64,000 bases of DNA from positions 1,550,001 to 1,614,000 of the forward strand of contig NZ_CP063141.1 in NCBI RefSeq assembly GCF_014961315.1. The letters are read 5' to 3'. Of this stretch, positions 27,276 to 36,898 are shown piece after piece (position 1 is the first letter of the stretch; every line of letters starts with the position of its first letter). Position numbers and translations under genes: made by a program. This DNA is from Thermoflavifilum sp. (lineage in GTDB: Bacteria > Bacteroidota > Bacteroidia > Chitinophagales > Chitinophagaceae). Below the pieces are notes generated by a model. That model saw only the letters and a list, made by a program, of their open reading frames with translations, was not told the origin of the DNA and searched no databases.

Positions 27276-28301
27276 TTAAAACCTCGGGCATTTATACCGT
27301 TTCAGGTTGGGTCCCGGTGGCGGATAAGTGTAGATCACAGATATCTCCATCCCGCCGCGATGAAGGGAAGCCGCCTGCAGGCTGGAGGTGTTCACGTCGT
27401 AAGTGATCCCTACCTGTACGTTGTTAACCTGCAAACCCACATAAGGATTAATCGCATCCCGATAGCGATACCAGCTGCCGACATAGAAGACAGTGGGTGT
27501 TTCGGATATACCGTTCACCAACAGGCCTAAAGCGCCGCCTATCGCAATTTCGGTGGCACTCCCCTGTTGCATGAACAATCCGCTGACGTAAAAGCTGGTG
27601 GAAGCATTAAAGCCAATCACACCACCCCCGTGTGCGGTAAACCTGGAGTGCAGGTGATAATTAGCACCGAGAAACGATTCGTGTGGCTGCGAAATATGAT
27701 AATAGGAAAGACCTGCATAAAAGCTCGACCACTGGCCTATGAGCTGATTATAGATCAAACCCACATCGTAGTCTGGATAGATAATACTGGCATTGGGAAT
27801 ATACTCCCCGCTGGGCAGGGTGGGATCAAAGCCATTGCTGGTGAGTTGATCTTCGAAGATGAGTTTAGAGAAATCGATTCTTTTTTGCACAACAGCCAGT
27901 TGTCCACCGACTCCCAGGGTGATGTTTCCATCCATATCCAGAGCCTTGTGGTAGGCTACAGATAGGGCGGCATATTCGGTTTTAAGTCCACCTCCACCCG
28001 TTTGGTCATACAGCAATAGTCCGCCTACGCCCAGAATATCATTGGCCGGGATGATACCGGGTAATAACTGGAAATCGGCTGATACCGTACCCGTTACAAA
28101 TGGCGTGGCAATGCTACCCCACTGGCTACGGTAATTGGCGGCAATTCTGCCGATACCTGAAAAAAGGCCGGTATTAGCTGGATTCAGGGTAAGCGGAGAG
28201 GCGAAGAATTGGGTAAAATGCGGATCCTGAGCCCGGGTTTGAACCGTTACTCCAAGGCACACACATAACCCCATCAGACAAAAGGGTACAGTCCGCAACA
28301 C
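27276..28301 (-). CDS. PorP/SprF family type IX secretion membrane protein
   Basis: This 341-residue outer membrane protein has a signal peptide ending TRAQ. The mature start DPHFTQFFASPLTLNPANTGLF is the hallmark of PorP/SprF proteins. Barrel strands and conserved blocks follow: RIAANYRSQWGSI, GVGGLLLYDQTGG, LSVAYHK and the C-terminal GITYDVNTSSL with GGMEISVIY. In gliding bacteria SprF-type proteins support secretion or attachment of a partner adhesin such as SprB, usually encoded next door. No large adhesin gene is adjacent here. It lies 49 bases downstream of upp on the same strand. Confidence 0.9.
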   Translation of the reverse strand: MLRTVPFCLMGLCVCLGVTVQTRAQDPHFTQFFASPLTLNPANTGLFSGIGRIAANYRSQWGSIATPFVTGTVSADFQLLPGIIPANDILGVGGLLLYDQTGGGGLKTEYAALSVAYHKALDMDGNITLGVGGQLAVVQKRIDFSKLIFEDQLTSNGFDPTLPSGEYIPNASIIYPDYDVGLIYNQLIGQWSSFYAGLSYYHISQPHESFLGANYHLHSRFTAHGGGVIGFNASTSFYVSGLFMQQGSATEIAIGGALGLLVNGISETPTVFYVGSWYRYRDAINPYVGLQVNNVQVGITYDVNTSSLQAASLHRGGMEISVIYTYPPPGPNLKRYKCPRF

Positions 28302-28350
28302 CTTCAGTGCGTATAATTTGTTCTTTAAATCTAACTAAAAGTTTTGAAAA

Positions 28351-29019
28351 TTATTGTTGCTGTTTGCTTCCGAAAGCCAGATCGCCTGCATCGCCCAGCC
28401 CTGGAACGATATATCCTTTTGCCGTAAGCTCTTCGTCAATATCCCCGGCCCATACATAAGCCTGTGGAATGTGCTTACGGAGATAATCAATCCCTACCGT
28501 GCAGGCAATAGCCGCCACCACATGAATCTGTGCAGGTTGTCCGGATTCGAGCAACAGCTGGATAGATTTTACCAGCGACGAGCCGGTTGCCAGCATGGGA
28601 TCACAAATGATCAGGTAACGGCCATCTAAGGGTGGACAGGAGAGGTATTCCAGATTAATGTGAAAGGACCCATCATCATGGTGTTTGCGATAGGCAGAAA
28701 TAAATGCATTATCGGCTTTATCGAAATAATTCAGCAGCCCCTGATGCATGGGCAATCCGGCTCGCAGTATGGTGGCCACAACAGGCTGTTGTGCCAGCAC
28801 CAGGCAGCTGGCATGACCGAGAGGTGTAGTGCAGGTTTTTTTCACATAAGGCAGATGTTTGCTGATTTCAAATGCAGCCACTTCGGCAATACGTTCCAGG
28901 TTTTTGCGAAAACGCATCCGATCACCCTGAATGTCCACCGAGCGGATTTCATATATCCATTCATTCAGGATGGAATGTTGCTTACTCAGGTTGATGATGG
29001 TGGGCTGTCCGGCAATCAT
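28351..29019 (-). CDS. upp: Uracil phosphoribosyltransferase
   Basis: A type I phosphoribosyltransferase that makes UMP from uracil and PRPP. The PRPP loop is ICDPMLATGSSLVKS. The N-terminal ATILRAGLPMHQGLL and C-terminal YVWAGDIDEELTAKGYIVPGLGDAGDLAFG (split) supply the remaining active-site loops. I chose the ATG at 29019 (222 aa), since five extra residues from 29034 add nothing conserved. It is upstream of the PorP/SprF gene and divergent from anmK. Confidence 0.93.
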   Translation of the reverse strand: MIAGQPTIINLSKQHSILNEWIYEIRSVDIQGDRMRFRKNLERIAEVAAFEISKHLPYVKKTCTTPLGHASCLVLAQQPVVATILRAGLPMHQGLLNYFDKADNAFISAYRKHHDDGSFHINLEYLSCPPLDGRYLIICDPMLATGSSLVKSIQLLLESGQPAQIHVVAAIACTVGIDYLRKHIPQAYVWAGDIDEELTAKGYIVPGLGDAGDLAFGSKQQQ

Positions 29020-29061
29020 GGCGGCAAAATACAAATTCCTTTGTTCCCGAAACGGGGGTGC

Positions 29062-29093
29062 TTCGACAAAAGCCCGATAATCCGGTATTTTTG
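29062..29093 (+). promoter_or_regulatory. Bacteroidota-type promoter for anmK
   Basis: TATTTTTG at 29086-29093 fully matches TAnnTTTG. TTCG at 29062-29065 is a 3 of 4 match to TTTG with a 20-base spacer. Confidence 0.55.
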
Positions 29094-29110
29094 CCGGAAA
29101 CGAAACTGCG

Positions 29111-30214
29111 ATGATTTATAAAGCCATTGGTGTGATGTCGGGAAGTTCGGGAGATGGTCTGGATGTAGTGTATGCGCAATTTCATGAGAGCGGAGGCCGG
29201 TGGGAATACTATCTGGAAGCGGCCGAATGTTTCCCCTATCCTGAAGCCCTGCACGCTCAGCTTCAGGAACTTTCCAGGCTGGATGCACTTGCTTATAAAC
29301 GGCTGGATGTTGCACTGGGGAGGTTTATCGGTGAAAAGATCCTGGCATTCATGGAAAAGTATGGCTTACAGTACCGGGTGGATTTAATTGGTTCACATGG
29401 ACATACTGGCTTTCATCGACCCGAAGAAGGCTTCAGTGACCAGCTGGGAAATGGTGCTGTGATTGCTGCGATGACCGGACTTCCGGTGGTGGCGGAGTTG
29501 CGTATGCTGGATGTGGCGCTGGGTGGTCAGGGAGCGCCCATTGTGCCGATCGGAGAAAAATATCTCTTTCCTGCATATGCCTGGTTTTTAAACATTGGGG
29601 GAATTGCCAATTTAAGTTTTCACGGCGAGGACGTATCTGTAGCTTTTGATGTATGTGCTGCCAATCAGATTTTGAATCGGCTGGCCATGCTCAAGCAACA
29701 GCCGTTTGATAAGGATGGCGACATGGCGGCAGGTGGCAGCATACAGGAGGCGCTTCTGCATCGGTTGAATGGGCTATCCTATTATACCCGAACCTTTCCC
29801 AAATCCATCGCTAATGAATGGGTTATGGAACAGGTATGGCCTATTCTCCAACAATACGAGGCTACGGTGGAAGATAAGCTGGCCACCTACTGTGTGCATG
29901 TGGCCATGCAACTGGCTCAGGCTATAGCTGAGGTACGACAACAATTGCCCGAAGCCTATCAGGCCACTTCGCTGCTGGTGACGGGTGGTGGCGCATTTCA
30001 TCGATATTTGTTGTCCTGTATCCAGGAAGCACTACAGCCCTTGCAGATGCAGGTAGTGGTTCCCGATGCCGAAACGGTAAAATTTAAAGAGGCTTTAATC
30101 ATGGCTTTCCTGGCCATCCGGCGATGGCGCGAAGAAAGCACGGTTCGGTCTTCGGTCACCGGCGCCAGATTCGATAGCATAGGAGGTGCCTTATGGATTG
30201 GCCACCAGCCCTGA
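29111..30214 (+). CDS. anmK: Anhydro-N-acetylmuramic acid kinase
   Basis: The 367-residue cytoplasmic kinase opens and phosphorylates 1,6-anhydro-MurNAc during peptidoglycan recycling. The N-terminal phosphate loop is GVMSGSSGDGLDVVYAQF. GSHGHTGFHRP, APIVPIGEKYLF, FLNIGGIANLSF and VTGGGAFHRYLL are the standard ATP- and sugar-binding blocks. The last conserved block is VKFKEALIMAFLAIRR. The window does not contain murQ or nagZ. Confidence 0.95.
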   Translation: MIYKAIGVMSGSSGDGLDVVYAQFHESGGRWEYYLEAAECFPYPEALHAQLQELSRLDALAYKRLDVALGRFIGEKILAFMEKYGLQYRVDLIGSHGHTGFHRPEEGFSDQLGNGAVIAAMTGLPVVAELRMLDVALGGQGAPIVPIGEKYLFPAYAWFLNIGGIANLSFHGEDVSVAFDVCAANQILNRLAMLKQQPFDKDGDMAAGGSIQEALLHRLNGLSYYTRTFPKSIANEWVMEQVWPILQQYEATVEDKLATYCVHVAMQLAQAIAEVRQQLPEAYQATSLLVTGGGAFHRYLLSCIQEALQPLQMQVVVPDAETVKFKEALIMAFLAIRRWREESTVRSSVTGARFDSIGGALWIGHQP

Positions 30215-30264
30215 TGGCAAAAGCCTTTCCGGGTAGCAGCCAGCATTTGCTCCGGGATTTTGGT

Positions 30265-30272
30265 TATATTTG
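30265..30272 (+). promoter_or_regulatory. -7 promoter element upstream of the two-pass membrane protein
   Basis: TATATTTG fully matches TAnnTTTG. A TTTG at 30246-30249 lies only 15 bases upstream, shorter than the normal spacer, so the -33 element is doubtful. Confidence 0.4.
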
Positions 30273-30290
30273 TTGGTAACCTTTGTCAAG

Positions 30291-30605
30291 ATGCTCACAC
30301 CGCAGGAAGAAGATTTTCTGGCGTACTGGGAAAAAGTAAGAACACGCATCCCGAAGTGGCGATATCGATTAGGTCCTAACCTGATGCTGGGACTGATGTT
30401 TGGCTTATTGATGATTACCTATTTTCTGGTAGACGGCTGGAGAGACCGGGCATTGGTAACCCATGCCGATCTGATCTTGATTATTGCAGGCGCTCTGATG
30501 ATAGCAGTCTTTGTGGCCGTCTTGAGAAGCGTCATGCAATGGGAAAAAAATGAACAGCGATATACCATCCTGCAGTTGAAAAAGCGAATGGGTGTCGCTT
30601 CCTGA
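30291..30605 (+). CDS. Small two-pass membrane protein, unknown function
   Basis: A 104-residue protein starting MLTPQEEDFLAYWEKVR. Two transmembrane helices (about 29-47 and 60-82) are separated by a short loop. Cytoplasmic ends are charged (EKNEQRYTILQLKKRM). I do not recognise a family with a known function. TATATTTG at 30265-30272 is a full -7 consensus match, with the start codon 18 bases downstream. Confidence 0.65.
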   Translation: MLTPQEEDFLAYWEKVRTRIPKWRYRLGPNLMLGLMFGLLMITYFLVDGWRDRALVTHADLILIIAGALMIAVFVAVLRSVMQWEKNEQRYTILQLKKRMGVAS

Positions 30606-30767
30606 AAAGCACACCATTGCATTTCGCGGTAATGGAAGCGGTAATGGAAGAAACGGTGCTTGTTGGAGATGCGGAAGAATATCTTGCTGCAGGCGCGTAT
30701 CAGATGCCTGTGAGCTGAACATCCTGTTCGACTTTTTATTATTATCTGAAATCTCCAATCATGAAAC

Positions 30768-32729
30768 ATGTCTGATCTCCATGCTGATGCCGGTGCCCAG
30801 GCGGGTGGTACTAAAGGTCAGTCGATACCGGTTGCCACCAGTTTTGAAGGGCTCAGGGAAGCGCAGGGCAAACTATTAGCCGCACCTCGGAGTGGGCTTT
30901 CCAGGCGGGTGATTTATCTGACCTTGCAGGCTATTTTCAATGCTATTTTGATTGGTTTTATGGCCAAAGTAATGATTGGGTTGATTAACTTTTTCACCAA
31001 TCTATGTTTTTATGGCCGGTTTTCTGTTGCGCCTGCAGCACCTACCAATGAGGTGATGGGCTGGTTGACGGTTTTAATGCCTGTGGCGGGTGGATTGGTG
31101 GTAGGTTTGATGGCTCGATATGGTTCGCCGGGCATTCGTGGGCATGGCATTCCGGAAGCCATGGAGCGTATCCTCACGGGGCGGAGCAAGGTTCCACCCA
31201 TCCTCACGTTCTTGAAGCCGCTTTCGGCGGCTGTATCTATCGGCAGTGGCGGACCTTTTGGCGCAGAAGGCCCCATCATTTCTACCGGCGGCGCACTGGG
31301 TTCTCTGGCCGGGCAGATCATGCGCATCACCGACAATGAGCGGAAAATTATGCTGGCCGCAGGTGCTGCAGCCGGGATGACAGCTATTTTCGGCAGTCCT
31401 CTGGCTTCCGTGTTGCTGGCGGTTGAGCTTTTGTTGTTTGAATTTTCGCCCCGGTCGCTTATCCCCGTAACCCTCAGCTGTGCTACGGCAGATGTGATGC
31501 ATTTTATTTTGTTTGAACAGACTCCCATTTTCGCCATGCCTGCTATTCCCGAGTCGAGCAGCCTGGCTCTAACGGTATATATGCTCATGGGATTGGTTGT
31601 AGGTGTTGTTTCGGCCTTTGTATCCAAAAGCGTTTACTGGGTGGAGGACTTGTTTAGCAAAACCCGGATTCACTGGATGTGGTGGCCACCCATAGGGGCC
31701 ATAGTAGTGGGTGTGATAGGCTATTTTGCGCCGGTTACCATGGGCGTGGGTTATGATAACATCCGAGAGCTTTTATCGGGGCAACTGGGTGTTTCCATGA
31801 TGCTTACCCTTTTTCTGTTGAAATACATATCCTGGTTTATTTCCCTGGGCACAGGGACATCCGGGGGCACGCTTGCGCCCTTATTCACGATAGGAGGTGG
31901 GCTTGGAGCTTTGATGGGTTATGGATTGATGCACCTGTTCCCTGCATTGTCACTTGCCATGCCTATTTGCGCGCTGGTAGGCATGGCGGCCATGTTTGCC
32001 GGGGCTACACGGGCTTTACTTACTTCTATTGTTTTTGTCGTAGAAACCACAGGTCAGCTTCATGGCTTGTTGCCCGTGCTGGGGGCCTGTACGGCTGCTT
32101 ACACGGTCTCGTTTTTTCTCATGAAAGGCACCATTCTAACCGAAAAAATTGAACGGAGGGGCATCCATTCGCCCGATACGTATGAACCGGATATTTTACA
32201 GCGCGTGCTGGTGAAGGATGTGATTGGTGAAGCCACAAATGTATTGAGCGCCTATAACACCATAGCAGATGCCAAAGCATGGATTAAAAACAATATATCT
32301 GCTGCCAGTATGAGTTGTTTTGTAGTCGTGGATGCCCGGGAACAATTCGTGGGCATTGTACACAGAAAGGATATATTCAGCCATACTTATCCGCCTGATA
32401 CCCTTCTGGCTAATCTGGTACAGAAAGGGGCCTGCGCGGTATTACCCAATGACCCGCTCAGCGTAGTGGTGGATGCCATGGATGAATGCCAGACCGATGT
32501 GGTTCCCGTGCTGGATCCCGTGAGCAAAGAGGTGATCGGGTTAATTACTTATCAAAATATCGTAGCGGCATATCACAAGCGCAGAGAAGAGGAAAGTTTG
32601 TTCAGGCGCACGCTCTGGTTAAAGCGCAAAGGTATTCAGATTGTGCTGAAAGGTAGGGAATTGCTGGGCTGGGAGCGGGAAAGGATGAAAAAAAGTTCTA
32701 CCCGCACGGATGTACAATCAAGCGAATAA
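30768..32729 (+). CDS. CLC-type chloride channel/transporter with C-terminal CBS domain pair
   Basis: A 653-residue protein whose first 470 or so residues form the CLC membrane core. The signature GSGGPFGAEGPII keeps the gating glutamate (AEGP), which favours an H+/Cl- antiporter over a channel. GTGTSGGTLAPLFTIGGGLGAL supplies the second anion-binding helix. Two CBS domains follow (about 485-600), with VVVDAREQFVGIVHRKDIF and DVVPVLDPVSKEVIGLITYQNI; in this family they bind nucleotides and regulate gating. The gene overlaps the end of the convergent adenine deaminase gene by 12 bases. Confidence 0.92.
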   Translation: MSDLHADAGAQAGGTKGQSIPVATSFEGLREAQGKLLAAPRSGLSRRVIYLTLQAIFNAILIGFMAKVMIGLINFFTNLCFYGRFSVAPAAPTNEVMGWLTVLMPVAGGLVVGLMARYGSPGIRGHGIPEAMERILTGRSKVPPILTFLKPLSAAVSIGSGGPFGAEGPIISTGGALGSLAGQIMRITDNERKIMLAAGAAAGMTAIFGSPLASVLLAVELLLFEFSPRSLIPVTLSCATADVMHFILFEQTPIFAMPAIPESSSLALTVYMLMGLVVGVVSAFVSKSVYWVEDLFSKTRIHWMWWPPIGAIVVGVIGYFAPVTMGVGYDNIRELLSGQLGVSMMLTLFLLKYISWFISLGTGTSGGTLAPLFTIGGGLGALMGYGLMHLFPALSLAMPICALVGMAAMFAGATRALLTSIVFVVETTGQLHGLLPVLGACTAAYTVSFFLMKGTILTEKIERRGIHSPDTYEPDILQRVLVKDVIGEATNVLSAYNTIADAKAWIKNNISAASMSCFVVVDAREQFVGIVHRKDIFSHTYPPDTLLANLVQKGACAVLPNDPLSVVVDAMDECQTDVVPVLDPVSKEVIGLITYQNIVAAYHKRREEESLFRRTLWLKRKGIQIVLKGRELLGWERERMKKSSTRTDVQSSE

Positions 32730-34358
32730 GCTGGTAAATTGGAATTGTTCACCATCGAACAAGCCCTGGTCACTCAGCTTCAGTCGCGGTATAACCAGTA
32801 AAGCCATGAATGAAAGCGTCATAAAGGGAGCCCTTAACTTTGTACCCAGGGCTTTTGCTTCAGCATCTATCTGTTCATATTTTCGTGCCACGGCATAACC
32901 ATCCTCTGCACTCATCAATCCGGCCACAGGTAAGGGAAGCACAACCTGTTTCTGTTCATGCACCACACTGAGTCCCCCTCCATGGGGTATAAGTGCCTGA
33001 ATGGCTTTCCATATCATTTCATCCTGTGTGCCTACGGCTATCAGGTTATGGCTGTCGTGTGCAACAGAAGAGGCGATGGCACCGCGTTTCAATCCGAATC
33101 CACGGACAAAGGCTATGGCCGGCCTTGCGGGCTTATATCGATTCACCACCACCAGTTTAAGCAAATCCTGCTGGGTATCACTTACGATTTTTCCATCGTG
33201 TAATCGAGCAATTGCCTGTGCAGCGCCGGTCACGATTTGTCCATCCATAGCTTCAATCACGCGGATGGTGCAGGACGTGTTCGATGGAGCTTTTACTTCC
33301 AGGTCTTCCAGCTTGAGTTTTGGTGTATGAAAATGGTTGGGTGTACGGGATGGGATCGATGGAATGAGCGATTTACCCTGCTGGGCAACGAGTTTACCTT
33401 CAACATACGTGGCAAGCACCTGCAATCGCTCGAAATTATCGAGTATAATGAAATCAGCCGGATCACCTACCTGCAACTTGCCCACGGGAAGCCGATAATG
33501 GATGATGGGATTCAGGCAGGCGGCGCGCAGTACATCAAAAAGTGCATGCCCTTTGGATAAGGCTCTTTTCACGAATTGGTTGATATGGCCCAGCACCAGG
33601 CTATCGGGATGTTTGTCATCGCTGCAAAACATGATGCGTTCGGGGAATTGCTTCAGCAGGGGAATAAGTGCATCGAAATTGCGGGCTGCGCTGCCTTCCC
33701 GGATCAAGATGTGCATGCCGGCTTCGAGTTTGTCCAGGGCTTCTTCAAGCGTTGTGCATTCATGCTCGGTGCTGATGCCAGCCTCAGCATACTGTCGGGC
33801 CTGTATGCCTCTCAACCCCGGTGCGTGTCCATCTATCGGTTTTTGATATTGTTTTGCCAGGGCAATTTTGCGCATCACTTCCGCATCGTGCTGCAATACG
33901 CCGGGATAATTCATCATTTCACTTAAATACCAGATATCGTTTCTTTGCAGCAATTGCTCTACTGCCCGGGCATCGAGTATGGCTCCGGCCGTTTCAAAGC
34001 GGGTAGCCGGCACACAACTGGGAGCGCCAAAAAAGAATTTAAAAGGCACCTGTGCGGCATTTTCAAGCATGAATTCCACGCCTGCAATGCCCAGTACATT
34101 GGCTATTTCGTGCGGATCAGATAGGGTGGCAACGGTGCCATGTACCACGGCCAGCCTGGCAAATTCAGCGGGGATGAGCAATGAGCTTTCTATGTGCACA
34201 TGTGCATCAATAAAACCCGGGCAGATATATTGCCCGTAAATGGTATTGTCTTCCCGGATTCGAACGATGCGCCCCTGCTCAATTTCGAGTGTTCCTGCGA
34301 ATATGCGCCGGTGCAATACATCCACAATATTTCCGCTTATGGCAAAGGCTTGTTCCAT
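32718..34358 (-). CDS. ade: Adenine deaminase (amidohydrolase superfamily)
   Basis: The 546-residue metal-dependent enzyme converts adenine to hypoxanthine and ammonia in purine salvage. The first metal-binding motif is PGFIDAHVHIESSLL. GTVATLSDPHEIANVLG, GHAPGLRG, EHECTTLEEAL and MFCSDDKHPDSLVLGHINQFV are the other active-site blocks of Ade. The C-terminal domain includes AVARLHDGKIVSD-like and VAHDSHNLIAVG sequences. Length and motif order match the bacterial enzyme. Confidence 0.94.
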   Translation of the reverse strand: MEQAFAISGNIVDVLHRRIFAGTLEIEQGRIVRIREDNTIYGQYICPGFIDAHVHIESSLLIPAEFARLAVVHGTVATLSDPHEIANVLGIAGVEFMLENAAQVPFKFFFGAPSCVPATRFETAGAILDARAVEQLLQRNDIWYLSEMMNYPGVLQHDAEVMRKIALAKQYQKPIDGHAPGLRGIQARQYAEAGISTEHECTTLEEALDKLEAGMHILIREGSAARNFDALIPLLKQFPERIMFCSDDKHPDSLVLGHINQFVKRALSKGHALFDVLRAACLNPIIHYRLPVGKLQVGDPADFIILDNFERLQVLATYVEGKLVAQQGKSLIPSIPSRTPNHFHTPKLKLEDLEVKAPSNTSCTIRVIEAMDGQIVTGAAQAIARLHDGKIVSDTQQDLLKLVVVNRYKPARPAIAFVRGFGLKRGAIASSVAHDSHNLIAVGTQDEMIWKAIQALIPHGGGLSVVHEQKQVVLPLPVAGLMSAEDGYAVARKYEQIDAEAKALGTKLRAPFMTLSFMALLVIPRLKLSDQGLFDGEQFQFTSLFA

Positions 34359-34486
34359 GGCTCAAATATTAAAACTCCCGTAAGCATATGATGCAGGGAT
34401 ATATCCCGTGCATAACTAAAAAATAACCAGATATTTGTCACAACAAATGCAAGAGAATATTTACATTAGCCTGAAATTCATGTCAA

Positions 34487-34951
34487 ATGAAATATCGTCA
34501 GCCGCTTGCTCTGGTTACCATTGCCCTGATACTCGGTATAGGCATGGCTTTCACGCGTCCGTCCCAGCAGCCTCAACCCGCTCATCCACAAAATTTGAAA
34601 GTTTTACCTAAAGATATTGATCATGCCTCGCTTATCAAAATCATGCATGATTTCAGTGATGCATTGGGTTTCCGGTGTAGCAATTGCCATGTAGCCAGAG
34701 CAAATGGCGATATGGATTTTGCTTCGGATGCCAAACCGGAAAAGCGCGAAGCCCGCGAAATGATGCGGATGATGAAAAAAATCAATCGGAAATATTTTGG
34801 TGTGAAAGGCAATTTTGTGGATGTGTATATGAATGCCAGGATCACCTGTTACACCTGTCATCATGGCGAGGCTCATCCAGCAGTGGCTGCAGGCCATCCG
34901 GAAAAGCAAGGGCCGATGGTGCCGCCGCCCCCTCCAGGCGCACATCCTTGA
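34487..34951 (+). CDS. Dihaem c-type cytochrome (reaction-centre cytochrome-like)
   Basis: The product is 154 residues with an N-terminal signal or anchor helix (about 6-24). Two CxxCH haem sites are present: C64-S-N-C67-H68 and C121-Y-T-C124-H125. Each is preceded by a Met-containing helix (IMHDFSDALG and EMMRMMKKIN). That is the layout of the photosynthetic reaction-centre cytochrome c subunit family, found as small versions in many non-photosynthetic Bacteroidota. It probably carries electrons in the periplasm. The C-terminus is a Pro/His/Gly tail. Partners are not encoded nearby. Confidence 0.85.
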   Translation: MKYRQPLALVTIALILGIGMAFTRPSQQPQPAHPQNLKVLPKDIDHASLIKIMHDFSDALGFRCSNCHVARANGDMDFASDAKPEKREAREMMRMMKKINRKYFGVKGNFVDVYMNARITCYTCHHGEAHPAVAAGHPEKQGPMVPPPPPGAHP

Positions 34952-34955
34952 TCGC

Positions 34956-36821
34956 TCACTGAAAGCTGATGAATGCGGGTTCGTGGAGGGCATAAACGTT
35001 AAATCGGATATCTGCAACTGTGGTAATCTGGAACATCCAGTTTTTCACGCCTGCTGGTGCTGCGGGATAGTAGTTTGCACTTATTTTGAGGGTATTCACC
35101 GGCAAGTTTTCATTTCTGATTAAGCCGCCTATAGCCATACCGTTGTAAAAACGATTTCCCCACACCTGTTGTTGGCCCAGCGTAGCGCCCTGCCATTGCG
35201 TATAGAGCGTGATGCCGAAGCCATAGATGCGAATGGGGGTGTAGTAACGCCATTCCACATAGGTATTCAGCCGGTGATAGCCCGTGAGCAGGGTGTTTTT
35301 GTACCCCTCAAAGCCATGTGGATAATTGATATTTAGCGGTTTGTTGAAATATGGATTGGGCGAGGCCAGGAAGTCGATCCCGGAAAATATGCGCCAACCT
35401 CCCCTGCCCAGTGTTAGAAATGGGCTGTAATAATCACCTGCAGCGTGGATAACCGCATCCTGTGATCCCTGATGCCAGAAGCTGCTGAGTTCAAGTAATC
35501 CATGCCAGAGCCCATGCAATCGGGTTTCCTGGAAACTTTCCAATTGAAAGCCGGTGTACTGTCGCCGGAGTCCCATATAGGTTTCCACTGCCGAACTCAA
35601 TCCCAGCTGCCAACCGATAGGAATATCTTCCGTGCGGCCAAAGCCAAACAGGTAGCGGGTAACCACGTAATATTGCCGGTATAGCATGAGTTGCCCTAAC
35701 AGATAGCTTCTGTTCTGGTAAAATGGATCCGATGCAAATTGAAGCTGGTCGGGTTTTTGGGTGAAGAAAATGTTGTACTGTCGCAGCAGGGCGGCCAGAT
35801 GCCACTGGCTATGCATCACTGGATGAATGAAATTATAACCCACCCAGACGTCGGCAGCACCATACTGGTAATCCCTGAAGAGGCTATCAGGCCATCGATG
35901 AATATTCAGGTTCCGATGAAAAGATAACGATAAACCGCCCGTAAAATGGGTATAAAAGCTGTATAAAGGTCGGTTTATCTCAACAAACCAGGCGTCTTCA
36001 TATACTCCGGTATCGATGGTGGGCTGATGGTTGAGTGCGCTATAGCCTGCAGTTAGCGAAGCAAAACTGTGTCCCAGATTCCAGTTTGCATAACTCCATT
36101 CACCATACCAGTGGGGGTTGTAATCCGTATGCCAGGCCAGACCGGCTTCCAGTCCCTGCCCGCTACCCAGCAGGTTTTTATCGAATATATTTCCCTCGAA
36201 CTGAGTGGGGTCAAGACGGTTGATATTGCCCCCATATTCAAACACATCTTTGGTACGGATTTCCACATCTACCGAGTCGCCGGCGAGGGGTATCAAACTG
36301 ATCTGCGCATCCTCAATCGGGGGCAGGTTGCGCAGGTATCGTTCGTTATCGGCCAGCAGTCGGGCGTCCACACGGTCGCCTGACCCGAAAAACAGGGCCC
36401 GTCGGATGAAAGCCATACGTGTGGGCGTATGCAGCCTGTTGGCGATCCGGATGAGCCTGATATGTTGATAGGAACCGGTATCGTTCAATGTGCGGGGTCC
36501 GAAAACCGGTATTTCCACCATTTCAATATTTCGAATCACGCGACCCTGGTAGGGTAAAAAAGCCTGCTGGCGGTTGGCAAATTGCAAATTATGCTGGGGT
36601 AGCGGCTGGTTAGCCCGGGTGATGCGGTTGAGCAGGGAATCGCGGTAGTTGCGACTGAACAGCGAATCAACCCGAGTGCCAATTTTTTGTAACAGCGAAC
36701 GACGCTGCGGAATACTATCGCACAGCCTCAACGGCTCCAGGATTCGACTGCCCTGGACAGGGAGCGAAAGCATGAACAAGATGATCACCGTAGCTGTTGC
36801 AAACCACAAACGCTGGTACAT
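34956..36821 (-). CDS. Outer membrane protein with POTRA-like domain and C-terminal barrel
   Basis: This 621-residue protein has a signal peptide (1-23, ending PVQG). A POTRA-like segment (about 130-190) reads FGSGDRVDARLLADNERYLRNLPPIEDAQISL (split), followed by GDSVDVEIRTKDVFEY. The remaining 400 residues are a barrel rich in aromatic strands, as in BamA/TamA/ShlB-type proteins. A single POTRA is fewer than in BamA. It could be a TamA-like insertase or a surface-lipid exporter. The function is not assignable from sequence alone. It is convergent with the cytochrome gene, four bases apart. Confidence 0.75.
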   Translation of the reverse strand: MYQRLWFATATVIILFMLSLPVQGSRILEPLRLCDSIPQRRSLLQKIGTRVDSLFSRNYRDSLLNRITRANQPLPQHNLQFANRQQAFLPYQGRVIRNIEMVEIPVFGPRTLNDTGSYQHIRLIRIANRLHTPTRMAFIRRALFFGSGDRVDARLLADNERYLRNLPPIEDAQISLIPLAGDSVDVEIRTKDVFEYGGNINRLDPTQFEGNIFDKNLLGSGQGLEAGLAWHTDYNPHWYGEWSYANWNLGHSFASLTAGYSALNHQPTIDTGVYEDAWFVEINRPLYSFYTHFTGGLSLSFHRNLNIHRWPDSLFRDYQYGAADVWVGYNFIHPVMHSQWHLAALLRQYNIFFTQKPDQLQFASDPFYQNRSYLLGQLMLYRQYYVVTRYLFGFGRTEDIPIGWQLGLSSAVETYMGLRRQYTGFQLESFQETRLHGLWHGLLELSSFWHQGSQDAVIHAAGDYYSPFLTLGRGGWRIFSGIDFLASPNPYFNKPLNINYPHGFEGYKNTLLTGYHRLNTYVEWRYYTPIRIYGFGITLYTQWQGATLGQQQVWGNRFYNGMAIGGLIRNENLPVNTLKISANYYPAAPAGVKNWMFQITTVADIRFNVYALHEPAFISFQ

Positions 36822-36898
36822 GAAACAAGGCTGACAGAGCGTAAAGATAGCCCATGCCTGGTGTTATATCATCAACAGCAGTCGGTAGAGGAGGGAAT

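Noticed and set aside
32718-32729. 12-base overlap of CLC and adenine deaminase genes
   Set aside because: A normal convergent overlap with no effect on conserved domains.
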